Positions 1 through 7,502 of a stretch of DNA of 64,000 bases are shown in pieces. The position numbers were made by a program, and so were the translations under genes. Origin of the DNA: Nocardia fusca NBRC 14340 (GTDB lineage Bacteria > Actinomycetota > Actinomycetes > Mycobacteriales > Mycobacteriaceae); assembly GCF_001618425.1 (NCBI RefSeq), contig NZ_BDCU01000055.1, positions 1-64,000 of the forward strand, given 5' to 3'. The first letter of the stretch is position 1, and every line of letters begins with the position of its first letter. The notes under the pieces were generated by a model that did not search any database, had not been told where the DNA came from, and saw nothing but the letters and a program-made list of their open reading frames with translations.

Positions 1-23
1 CTGTGAGTTCCTTGAGTCAACCT

Positions 24-1214
24 CTATGCGGCGATCGGTTGTTGAGCGGGTTGGTGCAGGTTGGGATTGTAGGGGGTTTCGGTGCGCCAGCAGGCCCAGA
101 TGATGCGCAGCCAGGCGCGGCCGAGGGTGCGGATGGCATGGGGGTGTCGTTGTCCGCGTGCGCGGGCAGCGGCGTAGCGCTGATCGGCCCATTCGCTGGC
201 GCGGCGGCTGTTGTCTATCCAGGTGACCAGCGCTTGGCGGGCCTGGCGGTTGGTGGCGTGGCGGAACGCGACGGTGTGTGTTTTCCCGGAGGCCCGGGTG
301 ACCGGTGCGATACCGGTTTCGGCGGCGAGTTGGTCGAAGGTGTTGCAACGCTCCAGGATCGGTCCGACCTCGCCGATGATCTGGGCGAGGTTGAGGACCC
401 CGATCCGGGGCAGACCGGCCAGCAGCGCAGCGTAGGGGTGCTGTTCGACAGCGCCGGCGATGAGGGTGTCGAGCGCATCGATACCAGCCTGAATCGAACG
501 CACGAGCCCGACCTGAGCACCGACCAGTTGAGCAATGACCGGTTCGCCGAGCCGGCTGGCCGCGGTGGGAGCCGCGTGCAATCTGGTGAGCAGCTCGGCG
601 CCGGAACGGCGGCCGCTGTAGTGGTGACGTCGGCAGAACGTTTCGACACGGGCCGCAGTGAGTCCGGCAGCGGCCTGTGGTGTCGGGTAGCGGTCGAGGA
701 AGGACAGCGCGATCGGCGAGTGCAGGCTCGCGAAGATCGCCTTGCCGCCGGGCCAGTGGGTGTCCAGCAGCGCCGCGAGCTGGTTGACCGCAGCGATGCG
801 CATCGCCAGATGGTCGCCGCGCTGGCGGGTCAGCGCCTGCAGTTCGAGGGTTTGCGGCAGTGTCGGGGTCAGTATCGGCAGCCGGTGGCTGTCGGTGCGG
901 GCGTAGTCTGCGAGCTTGAACCCGTCGCCCGGGTCGTTCTTGGCGCGGGCGGCGCCCCAGCGGGGACGTGCGGCGTGAAACGCGTTGGGGTGCACCGCGA
1001 CCACCGGGTGACCAGCGGCGAGCAACCGGTCCACAACCAGCCCGCGGGTGGTTTCGATCGCCACCGGCACCCCGCCGTGGCAGGCCAGCCGGGCCAGCGC
1101 GCGGGTGATGCCTTCTTCGGTATGTGGCACCGGGAACCGTTCGATTTTACGGCCGGCATCGTCGATCACGGTCACATCGTGGGTGGCATTTCCCCAGTCC
1201 CAGCCAGCGAACAC
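24..1214 (-). CDS. IS110-family transposase (DEDD recombinase)
   Basis: This is the transposase of the insertion sequence, a RuvC-like DEDD enzyme with a C-terminal Transposase_20 domain. The N-terminus reads FAGWDWGNATHDV, holding the first catalytic Asp. The C-terminal domain has GLPRIGVLNLAQIIGEVG followed by GIAPVTRASGKTH, which carries the conserved serine segment of the family. I place the start at the GTG at 1214 because AAGGAG stands 7 bases upstream. The frame stays open to 1346, but that extension covers the non-coding end of the element. This gives 396 residues, the usual length. No stop or frameshift interrupts it, so the copy may be active. Confidence 0.9.
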   Translation of the reverse strand: MFAGWDWGNATHDVTVIDDAGRKIERFPVPHTEEGITRALARLACHGGVPVAIETTRGLVVDRLLAAGHPVVAVHPNAFHAARPRWGAARAKNDPGDGFKLADYARTDSHRLPILTPTLPQTLELQALTRQRGDHLAMRIAAVNQLAALLDTHWPGGKAIFASLHSPIALSFLDRYPTPQAAAGLTAARVETFCRRHHYSGRRSGAELLTRLHAAPTAASRLGEPVIAQLVGAQVGLVRSIQAGIDALDTLIAGAVEQHPYAALLAGLPRIGVLNLAQIIGEVGPILERCNTFDQLAAETGIAPVTRASGKTHTVAFRHATNRQARQALVTWIDNSRRASEWADQRYAAARARGQRHPHAIRTLGRAWLRIIWACWRTETPYNPNLHQPAQQPIAA

Positions 1215-1235
1215 CAACAATCTCCTTCGAGGTCG

Positions 1236-1320
1236 ATGTGGTGCCTCCTCGGAAACGAGGGCCGTGGCCGGAAGCTCATTGATCGGCCCTCTGCGGGGCA
1301 TTTCCTTGATGCCGGTCTGC
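1236..1320 (-). ncRNA. candidate IS110 bridge-type RNA in the 5' region of the transposase
   Basis: On the transcribed minus strand the leader can fold into a 5-bp hairpin with a 7-base loop (1297-1313). It can also fold into a 7-bp stem around a 21-base loop (1257-1263 with 1285-1291), and a 5-bp hairpin (1247-1260) that competes with it. Members of the IS110 family are known to encode a guide RNA in the non-coding end next to the transposase. The loop of the first hairpin matches the 7-mer TTCCTTG seen at 9-15, downstream of the transposase. The fold and function are inferred by eye only. Confidence 0.35.
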
Positions 1321-1450
1321 GACCCCCGGCCCGGTGGGGCTGGCAATACTCACAGCGGCCATCGAGTGGCACGCGACGCGGGCCATGCACCCACCGGAAC
1401 CGAGAGACAACAACCCTATCCGTTCGGGTTGCAGAAGGGATGGTGCCCCA

Positions 1451-1981
1451 ATGAGCGGCGAAAAGATCACCAAGGACGTCGACCACGACGTCTCCGGCCT
1501 GAAACGGGTGGTGCAGACCGGTCTGTGGTTCGAGGAGCTGGAGACCGGAGTGCTCTACGAGCACCGTCCCGGCCGCACCATGACCGAAACCGACAACGTG
1601 CTGTTCAGCACCCTCACGATGAACACTCAGGGCTTGCACATCGACAAAGCCTTCAGCGATGCCCAGGAGCCGTTCCACGAGCGTCTGGTGAACTCCCTGT
1701 TCACCCTGGGCACCATGATCGGGCAGGCGGTGGCCCATCTGACCCAGGGCACCACGGTCGCCAACCTCGGCTTCGAAGAGGTCAAGTTCCCGGCCCCGCT
1801 GTTCCACGGCGACACCGTGTATACCGAGACCGTCGTCCTCGACAAGAGGGAATCGAAGAGCCGGCCGGGTCAGGGCGTGGTCACCTTCCGCCACGTCGCC
1901 CGCAATCAGCACGGCACCGTGGTCGGGGTGGCCGTCCGCAACGCGCTGATCCGGTTGCGCCCGTCGGAAGAGCGGCCGTGA
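1451..1981 (+). CDS. MaoC-family dehydratase (itaconyl/mesaconyl-CoA hydratase-like)
   Basis: A 176-residue hot-dog-fold hydratase of the MaoC family, expected to add water to an enoyl-CoA. The sequence shows GLWFEELETG near the N-terminus, a TETDNVLFSTLTMNTQ segment in the active-site region and FHGDTVYTETVV in the conserved core. The ATG at 1451 follows AGAAGGGA at a good distance. The next gene is a CitE-like lyase 37 bases downstream. A MaoC-CitE pair of this kind (Rv2499c-Rv2498c in M. tuberculosis) acts in itaconate and leucine breakdown, so the same role is likely here. The substrate is inferred from that pairing. Confidence 0.8.
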   Translation: MSGEKITKDVDHDVSGLKRVVQTGLWFEELETGVLYEHRPGRTMTETDNVLFSTLTMNTQGLHIDKAFSDAQEPFHERLVNSLFTLGTMIGQAVAHLTQGTTVANLGFEEVKFPAPLFHGDTVYTETVVLDKRESKSRPGQGVVTFRHVARNQHGTVVGVAVRNALIRLRPSEERP

Positions 1982-2018
1982 GCGCCGGCGGCGAAAACAC
2001 CTCGAGGGGGTACCGGCA

Positions 2019-2852
2019 GTGACCGAGCAGTACGGCGCGGACGCCACCTGGCAATCCGCGGGCCCGGCGTGGCTGTTCTGCCCCGCGGATCGCCCCGAGC
2101 GCTACCACAAGGCCGCCGACGTCGCCGATGTGGTGATCCTCGATCTGGAGGACGGTGTCGCCCCCGCCGACAAACCCGCCGCCCGCGTCGCACTCGTGGA
2201 GACTCCGCTCGACCCCGCGACCACCGTGGTGCGGGTGAACCCGGCCGGCACCCCCGACCACGACCTCGACCTGGAAGCCCTGCGGCGCACCGGATACCGG
2301 CTGGTCATGCTGCCGAAAACCGAATCCGCCCGCCAGGTCACCGGCCTCGGCGAGTACCAGGTCTTCGCCCTGATCGAATCCCCTTCGGGGGCCTCGGCAA
2401 TCCAGGAGATCGCCGCCGCGCCCAATACCCGCGGCGTGATGTGCGGCGTGGAGGACCTGGTCGCCGCCATGGGCGGCACCGGCACCCGCCGCCCCGACGG
2501 CAGCTACCGCGATGTGGCACGGCATCTGCGCAGCACCGGCCTGCTGGCCGCCAAGGCACACCGGCGCCTCGCCCTGGACATGGTGTACCTGAACATCCGC
2601 GACCTCGACGGCCTGCGTGCCGAAGCGGAGGACGCGGTGGCGGTGGGCTTCGATATCAAGGTCGCCATCCATCCCGCCCAGCTCCCGGTCATTCGCGCCG
2701 CCTACGCCCCGTCGCCCGAAGAGTTGGCCTGGGCCCGTGGCGTATTGGCCGCGGCCCCGAACCACCGTGGAGTCTTCGCCTACGAAGGCAGAATGGTAGA
2801 CGCCCCCCTACTCCGTCACGCCGAACAACTCCTCCAGCGCAGCCCAGAATGA
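2019..2852 (+). CDS. HpcH/HpaI aldolase / CitE-like acyl-CoA lyase
   Basis: A 277-residue TIM-barrel lyase of the CitE family that should cleave a 3-hydroxyacyl-CoA such as citramalyl-CoA. Family marks are LFCPADRPERY at the N-terminus, the metal-binding LDLEDGVAP segment, FALIESPSGA and KVAIHPAQL near the C-terminus. It starts at the GTG at 2019 behind GAGGGGG and forms an operon with the preceding MaoC gene. It stands alone, without the other citrate lyase subunits, as is usual for actinobacterial CitE. A role in (S)-citramalyl-CoA cleavage is inferred from the M. tuberculosis homologue. Confidence 0.82.
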   Translation: MTEQYGADATWQSAGPAWLFCPADRPERYHKAADVADVVILDLEDGVAPADKPAARVALVETPLDPATTVVRVNPAGTPDHDLDLEALRRTGYRLVMLPKTESARQVTGLGEYQVFALIESPSGASAIQEIAAAPNTRGVMCGVEDLVAAMGGTGTRRPDGSYRDVARHLRSTGLLAAKAHRRLALDMVYLNIRDLDGLRAEAEDAVAVGFDIKVAIHPAQLPVIRAAYAPSPEELAWARGVLAAAPNHRGVFAYEGRMVDAPLLRHAEQLLQRSPE

Positions 2853-2860
2853 AATGTGCG

Positions 2861-3222
2861 GTCGACAGTCCAGAGACCGGTGACCGTTGAGCACTTACAG
2901 TGATGTGAACCTCCCCAGGCCGGTCCAGGCGCGCGACAGCATGCACCTTCTGCCCATCCCGGACGGTCGACCTCGGTGGTCAGGGCTCGCCCCCGGTTCT
3001 GGAGCGACAGAGCGAAGGAGCGCAGCGACTGAGCGTGTGCAGTCGACCGTCCAGAGAATGGCGACCATTGAGCACTTACAGTGAGGTGAGCCTACCCACG
3101 CTGGTCGAGGCGCAGAACAGCATGCAACTTCTATCTATTCCGGATGGTCTACCTCCGCGGTCGGGGCCCGCCCCCGATTCTGGACTGACGGAGCGAAGGA
3201 GCGCAGCGACTGAGCGGAGGAG
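2861..3222 (+). repeat. tandem duplication of a 181-bp intergenic unit
   Basis: Two diverged copies lie head to tail at 2861-3041 and 3042-3222. Both share GTCGAC-GTCCAGAGA, TTGAGCACTTACAGTGA and the tail GAGCGAAGGAGCGCAGCGAC at a constant 181-base offset. The unit occupies the whole gap between the CitE gene and acetoacetyl-CoA synthetase. Short open frames cross it but show no codon bias of a gene. Copy 2 ends in a complete hairpin repeat, whereas copy 1 has only its left part. Confidence 0.85.
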
Positions 3223-3250
3223 GGAAGAATCGGGGTCACAGGGCCCCGAC
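3160..3250. repeat. 91-bp interspersed hairpin repeat, copy 1
   Basis: The element begins GTCGGGGCCC and ends GGGCCCCGAC, with further pairing of the C-rich and G-rich flanks inside the ends. The middle holds GAGCGAAGGAGCGCAGCGAC. An equally long copy lies at 43001-43091 inside the mce operon, and a partial copy at 2979-3036. Both full copies are followed by a GGCGCC-GGA-GGCGCC-like hairpin. The layout suggests a REP- or MITE-like mobile hairpin. Confidence 0.8.
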
Positions 3251-3291
3251 CCGCGGCGCCGGAGGCGCCGCCATCAACACAGAAGGGTCCT

Positions 3292-5244
3292 TTGCCGGTG
3301 GAACCTCAGTGGGTACCGACCGAACGGGATATCGCCGATGCCCGGATCACCGATTTCGCCCGCTTCGTGGCCGCGCGTTCCGGTGCGGAACTGCCCGACT
3401 ACCACGCGCTCTGGCGCTGGTCGGTGGACAATCTGTCCGAGTTCTGGCTGGCGGTGTGGGAGTACTTCGAGCTCGGGCCCATCGCCGGTGAGGTACTGCC
3501 CTGTCCGGAGATGCCCGGCACACGCTGGTTTCCCGGTACGACCCTGAACTATGTGGATCGGGTGATCGCGCAGGCGCGGACCGACCGGCCGGCGATCCTG
3601 CAGGTCACCGAGGACAGCGCGGACGTGGTGGCGACGTCGTGGGCGGAGTTGCTGGCCGGAGTGGCCGCGTTCGCCCGGACTCTGCGCGGGCTCGGTGTCC
3701 GGCCCGGCGACCGGGTGGTCGGCTATCTGCCGAATATCACCGAGACGGTGGTGGCGTTCCTGGGTACCGCGGCCGTGGGGGCGGTGTGGAGTGCGTGCGG
3801 ACAGGACTATTCGGCCAAGGCCGCGCTGGACCGGCTGGGCCAGTTGGAGCCCGTGGTCCTGGTGACCGCGGACGGGTACCGCTACGGCGGGAAGACCCAT
3901 GACAAGAGCGCGGATATCGCCGCCTTGCGAGCCGGTCTGGATACCGTGCGCGCCACCGTGGTGGTGTCGCGGCTGGGGGTCGGGATCCCCGACAGCACAC
4001 CGTGGTCGGCCGCGGCCGATCCCTCCGGCGGCGAACCGCTCCCGGAAACCGAAACCGTCGATTTCGCGCATCCGCTGTGGATCGTGTTCTCCTCCGGCAC
4101 CACCGGACTGCCCAAGGGTATCGTGCACGGCCACGGCGGGGTGCTGCTCGAACATGTCAAAGCCGTTGCGCTGCAATCGGATATCGGACCCGAGGACACC
4201 TTCTTCTGGTACACCAGCCCGAGCTGGATGATGTGGAACTTCCAGGTCGCCGGGCTGCTCGCCGGGGCGACCATCGTCTGCTACGACGGCAGCCCGGCCC
4301 ACCCCCGGCCGGACACGCTCTGGGAGATCACCGCCCGCACCCGCGCCACCGTGCTGGGTACCAGTCCCGGTTATGTGCTGGGCTGCATGAAGGCGGGTGC
4401 GGTACCACGGACCGATCACGATCTGTCCGCCCTGCGGCTAATCGGTATCACCGGTTCGTCCCTGCCGCCGGCGTCGGCGCTGTGGCTGCGCGACAACGCC
4501 GGGAATGTCCCGGTGGCCTCGATCAGCGGTGGTACCGATGTCGTCTCGGCGTTCGCCGGAGGGGCGCCCACCGTACCGGTCTGGCCGGGCGAACTCTCGG
4601 CGCCCTATCTGGGTGTCGCTCTCGACGCCTACGACGAGGTCGGGCAACCGGTCCGCGGCGAGGTGGGCGAGCTGGTGATCACCGCCCCCATGCCGTCCAT
4701 GCCGATCCGTTTCTGGCGCGACCCCGACGGCGCCCGCTACCACGACGCCTATTTCGACGCCTACCCCGGCGTGTGGCGGCACGGCGACTGGATCACCCTC
4801 ACCGGCCGCGGCAGTGTGGTCGTGCACGGCCGCTCCGATTCCACCCTCAACCGGCACGGTATCCGGATGGGCAGCGCCGATATCTACCAGGCGGTCGAGC
4901 GGCTTCCCGAGGTGGCCGAAGCGCTGGTCATCGGCGCCGAACAACCCGACGGCGGGTACTGGATGCCGCTGTTCGTGGTCCTGGCTCCCGGCGCCGAACT
5001 CACCGACGCACTGCGCGGCCGCATCAACGAGGCGATCCGCACCGAGGTGTCGCCGCGGCACGTCCCCGACGAGATCCTGCCGGCGCCGGCGATACCGCAC
5101 ACCCGTACCGGCAAGAAACTCGAGGTCCCGATCAAACGCCTGCTCCAGGGCGCCGACCCGGCCCGCGTGGTGGAGCGCAGCGCCGTCGACGACCCCGATC
5201 TGCTCGACTGGTACTCCGGAATCCGCCCACCGGCCCAGCGCTGA
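3292..5244 (+). CDS. acetoacetyl-CoA synthetase (acetoacetate-CoA ligase)
   Basis: A 650-residue adenylate-forming ligase that activates acetoacetate to acetoacetyl-CoA with ATP. The length matches the family. Visible marks are an N-terminal ACS-type domain (LWRWSVDNLSEFWLAVWEYF), the phosphate-binding loop IVFSSGTTGLPKGIVH, the SPSWMMWNFQVAGLLAGAT segment typical of acetoacetate ligases, and a C-terminal TRTGKKLEVPIKRLL with the catalytic lysine. The start is a TTG at 3292; a GTG at 3298 is an alternative. Acetoacetate is a product of leucine breakdown, which fits the MaoC-CitE pair just upstream. Confidence 0.88.
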   Translation: MPVEPQWVPTERDIADARITDFARFVAARSGAELPDYHALWRWSVDNLSEFWLAVWEYFELGPIAGEVLPCPEMPGTRWFPGTTLNYVDRVIAQARTDRPAILQVTEDSADVVATSWAELLAGVAAFARTLRGLGVRPGDRVVGYLPNITETVVAFLGTAAVGAVWSACGQDYSAKAALDRLGQLEPVVLVTADGYRYGGKTHDKSADIAALRAGLDTVRATVVVSRLGVGIPDSTPWSAAADPSGGEPLPETETVDFAHPLWIVFSSGTTGLPKGIVHGHGGVLLEHVKAVALQSDIGPEDTFFWYTSPSWMMWNFQVAGLLAGATIVCYDGSPAHPRPDTLWEITARTRATVLGTSPGYVLGCMKAGAVPRTDHDLSALRLIGITGSSLPPASALWLRDNAGNVPVASISGGTDVVSAFAGGAPTVPVWPGELSAPYLGVALDAYDEVGQPVRGEVGELVITAPMPSMPIRFWRDPDGARYHDAYFDAYPGVWRHGDWITLTGRGSVVVHGRSDSTLNRHGIRMGSADIYQAVERLPEVAEALVIGAEQPDGGYWMPLFVVLAPGAELTDALRGRINEAIRTEVSPRHVPDEILPAPAIPHTRTGKKLEVPIKRLLQGADPARVVERSAVDDPDLLDWYSGIRPPAQR

Positions 5245-5402
5245 CCGGCCCGCCGCCACTGACCGCCGCGACCTGGTCGGATACGTAAATACCTCCGGCC
5301 GGGCGCGGCCCGAACTAGCCTGGTCGCAGTCGGTGTATCCGCATGTTCGCTGCCGTTCCACCAGTACGCACCCAGTCGCTCGGCTCGGAGAGGACAGGCG
5401 CA

Positions 5403-6443
5403 ATGAAGGCACTGCAATACGTGACCGTCGGGGCAGAACCGGAGGTCCGCGAGATCCCCACCCCTGAGCCCGGCCCCGGTGAGGTGCTGCTGCGGGTGAC
5501 CGCGGCGGGGGTCTGCCATTCCGACGATTTCGTCATGAACAACCCGCCGGAACAGTTCGGTATCGAACTGCCCCTGACCCTGGGGCATGAGGGCGCCGGG
5601 CAGGTCACCGCCCTGGGTGAGGGGGTGCGCGGTATCGATATCGGCACGAATGTCGTGGTCTACGGCCCGTGGGGCTGCGGAAACTGCTGGTTCTGCGCCC
5701 AGGGCCAGGAGAACTACTGTTCGCGGGCCGCCGAACTGGGCATCATGCCGCCGGGGCTCGGCTCACCGGGTGCCATCGCCGAATACCTGATCGTCGATTC
5801 GCCCCGCCATCTGGTGCCGATCGGCGATCTCGACCCGGTGGCGACCGTACCGCTCACCGATGCCGGTCTGACCCCCTATCACGCGATCAAACGATCGCTG
5901 GACAAGATCCGCCCCGGCTCGTGGACGGTGGTGATCGGCAGTGGCGGTCTCGGCCATGTGGCCATCCAGCTGCTGCGGTATCTGTCCTCCACCCGCATCG
6001 TCGCCCTCGACGTGAACGACGAGAAACTCGAATTCGCGAGGTCGGTGGGCGCGCACGAGGCGGTGCTCTCCGATGACCGGGCCGCCGACAACGTCCGCAA
6101 GATCACCGGCCCGGCCGGGGCGAGCCTGGTCCTGGATTTCGTGGGCTTCCAGCCGACCATCGATACCGCCATGGCGGTGGCCGGGGTGGATTCCGATGTG
6201 ACCATCGTCGGTATCGGCGACGGGAAGTCCGCCGCGCGGGTCGGGTTCGGCATCAGCCCGTACGAAACGACCGCGACCGCACCGTACTGGGGTGCCCGGG
6301 CCGAACTGATCGAGCTGATCGATCTCGCGCACGCCGGAGTCCTCGATATCGCCACCGAACGGTTCAGCCTGGACGAAGCCCCCGAGGCGTATCGCCGGCT
6401 CGCCGCCGGAACGCTGCGCGGCCGGGCGGTCGTCGTCCCCTGA
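5403..6443 (+). CDS. zinc-dependent NAD(P) alcohol dehydrogenase (medium-chain family)
   Basis: A 346-residue MDR-family alcohol dehydrogenase. The catalytic zinc site is visible as GVCHSDDF and GHEGAGQV. Three cysteines of a structural zinc loop lie in GCGNCWFCAQGQENYC, and the nucleotide fold has VVIGSGGLGHVAIQ. The ATG at 5403 follows a GGAGAGGAC Shine-Dalgarno region; the frame is open further upstream without a good start. A strong hairpin lies 14 bases after the stop. The neighbouring SDRs also oxidise alcohols, but the substrate is not evident. Confidence 0.85.
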   Translation: MKALQYVTVGAEPEVREIPTPEPGPGEVLLRVTAAGVCHSDDFVMNNPPEQFGIELPLTLGHEGAGQVTALGEGVRGIDIGTNVVVYGPWGCGNCWFCAQGQENYCSRAAELGIMPPGLGSPGAIAEYLIVDSPRHLVPIGDLDPVATVPLTDAGLTPYHAIKRSLDKIRPGSWTVVIGSGGLGHVAIQLLRYLSSTRIVALDVNDEKLEFARSVGAHEAVLSDDRAADNVRKITGPAGASLVLDFVGFQPTIDTAMAVAGVDSDVTIVGIGDGKSAARVGFGISPYETTATAPYWGARAELIELIDLAHAGVLDIATERFSLDEAPEAYRRLAAGTLRGRAVVVP

Positions 6444-6457
6444 CGTCCGCCCCGGAC

Positions 6458-6482
6458 CACCGGCCGGAAATTCCGGCCGGTG
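6458..6482 (+). terminator. perfect 12-bp hairpin terminator after the alcohol dehydrogenase
   Basis: CACCGGCCGGAA, a single A, then the exact reverse complement, 14 bases past the stop codon. No T-run follows, as is common for actinobacterial terminators. Confidence 0.65.
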
Positions 6483-6617
6483 CCCGCTGCGGAGTGCGCA
6501 CCGGTCGAGTTTTCCCGGCCTGATCCGATGAGCGGCACACCGGCCCACACCCGATAGCGGAGACCGGATACACCGGGCAACGCCGTTCCCGCCCAGCGGG
6601 AGCGGTCTCGGTCACGG

Positions 6618-6637
6618 CCCGGTGACCGGGAGAAACG
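6618..6637. promoter_or_regulatory. putative operator shared with the steroid operon
   Basis: CCCGGTGACCGGGAGAAACG lies 67 bases before the first SDR start. It matches 19 of 20 bases with 17133-17152, the right half of a perfect palindrome between the divergent KstD and BVMO genes. An additional inverted pair, CGGTCAC and GTGACCG, overlaps it. Confidence 0.45.
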
Positions 6638-6703
6638 CGGTCGCGGGATATCCGGCGCACCTAGCGTCGCCCGCATGGATGCGGTATGTGCCGGAGGCGC
6701 GCG

Positions 6704-7501
6704 ATGAAGCGCCTGCAGGACCGGGTAGCGGTGGTGACAGGGGCAGCGGGCGGAATGGGCCGTGCCCATTGCCGCCGGCTGGCCGAGGAGGGCGCCGATA
6801 TCGTCGCGCTCGACCTCGCGGAGAGCGCGGCCGACCTGGTCGCGGTGGCCGGGGAGGTGGAGGATCTCGGCCGCCGGTGCGTCACCGGTTTCGCCGATGT
6901 CCGTGACCCGCTGGCGGTCGAGGAAGCCGTGAACACGGGGGTGACGCAGCTCGGCCGGCTCGATGTGGTCGTCGCCAATGCCGGCATCTACGCGGATCTG
7001 GCGCCGACCTGGGAACTGTCCGACGACGCCTGGCAGCGCGCCCTCGATATCAATCTCACCGGAGTCTGGCACACCGTCCGGGCCGGGGCCGCCCATCTCG
7101 ACGCGGGAGCTTCGATCGTGATCGTCGGGTCGACGAACGGCATCAAGGGCGGCGCTTCGGCCGCGCACTACTCGGCGAGTAAACACGCGGTGGTGGGTCT
7201 GGCGCGGACGCTGGCCAACGAGCTCGGACCGCAGGGCATCCGGGTGAACACCGTGCATCCGGGCTCGGTGGCGACGCCGATGATCCTGAACGACGACGTA
7301 TACGCGAAATTGCTACCCGGGCTGACGGATCCGACCCGCGACGACGCGGCGCGGGTCCTCGCGGAACGGACGATCCTGCCGGTGCCCTGGGTGGAGCCGG
7401 TGGATATCAGCAATGCGGTGTTGTTCCTCGCGTCCGACGAGTCCCGGTACATCACCGGCACCCAGCTCGTCGTGGACGCCGGACTTACTCAGAAGGTGTG
7501 A
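6704..7501 (+). CDS. mycofactocin-coupled SDR-family oxidoreductase
   Basis: A 265-residue short-chain dehydrogenase. It has the cofactor loop TGAAGGMGRAH, the strand-4 motif VVANAG and the active-site HYSASKHAVVG with Tyr and Lys. The sequence RRLAEEGADIVALDL and the insertions after it resemble the mycofactocin-dependent SDR group, whose members keep NAD bound and pass electrons to mycofactocin. The start is ATG 6704 behind GGAGG. It abuts the next SDR with one base between stop and start, so the two are probably co-translated. The substrate is unknown. Confidence 0.8.
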   Translation: MKRLQDRVAVVTGAAGGMGRAHCRRLAEEGADIVALDLAESAADLVAVAGEVEDLGRRCVTGFADVRDPLAVEEAVNTGVTQLGRLDVVVANAGIYADLAPTWELSDDAWQRALDINLTGVWHTVRAGAAHLDAGASIVIVGSTNGIKGGASAAHYSASKHAVVGLARTLANELGPQGIRVNTVHPGSVATPMILNDDVYAKLLPGLTDPTRDDAARVLAERTILPVPWVEPVDISNAVLFLASDESRYITGTQLVVDAGLTQKV

Positions 7502-7502
7502 G

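Larger units (their letters stand above)
1..1405 (-). mobile_element. IS110-family insertion sequence (one end at or beyond the window edge)
   Basis: The element consists of a transposase gene on the minus strand and about 200 bases of non-coding DNA upstream of it. IS110 elements lack conventional terminal inverted repeats, so the ends cannot be fixed by eye. The upstream boundary must lie before the MaoC ribosome-binding site near 1435, and the downstream boundary lies in or before the first 23 bases of the window. The element sits directly upstream of a MaoC-CitE pair and may have cut it off from former upstream genes. Boundaries are approximate. Confidence 0.75.
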
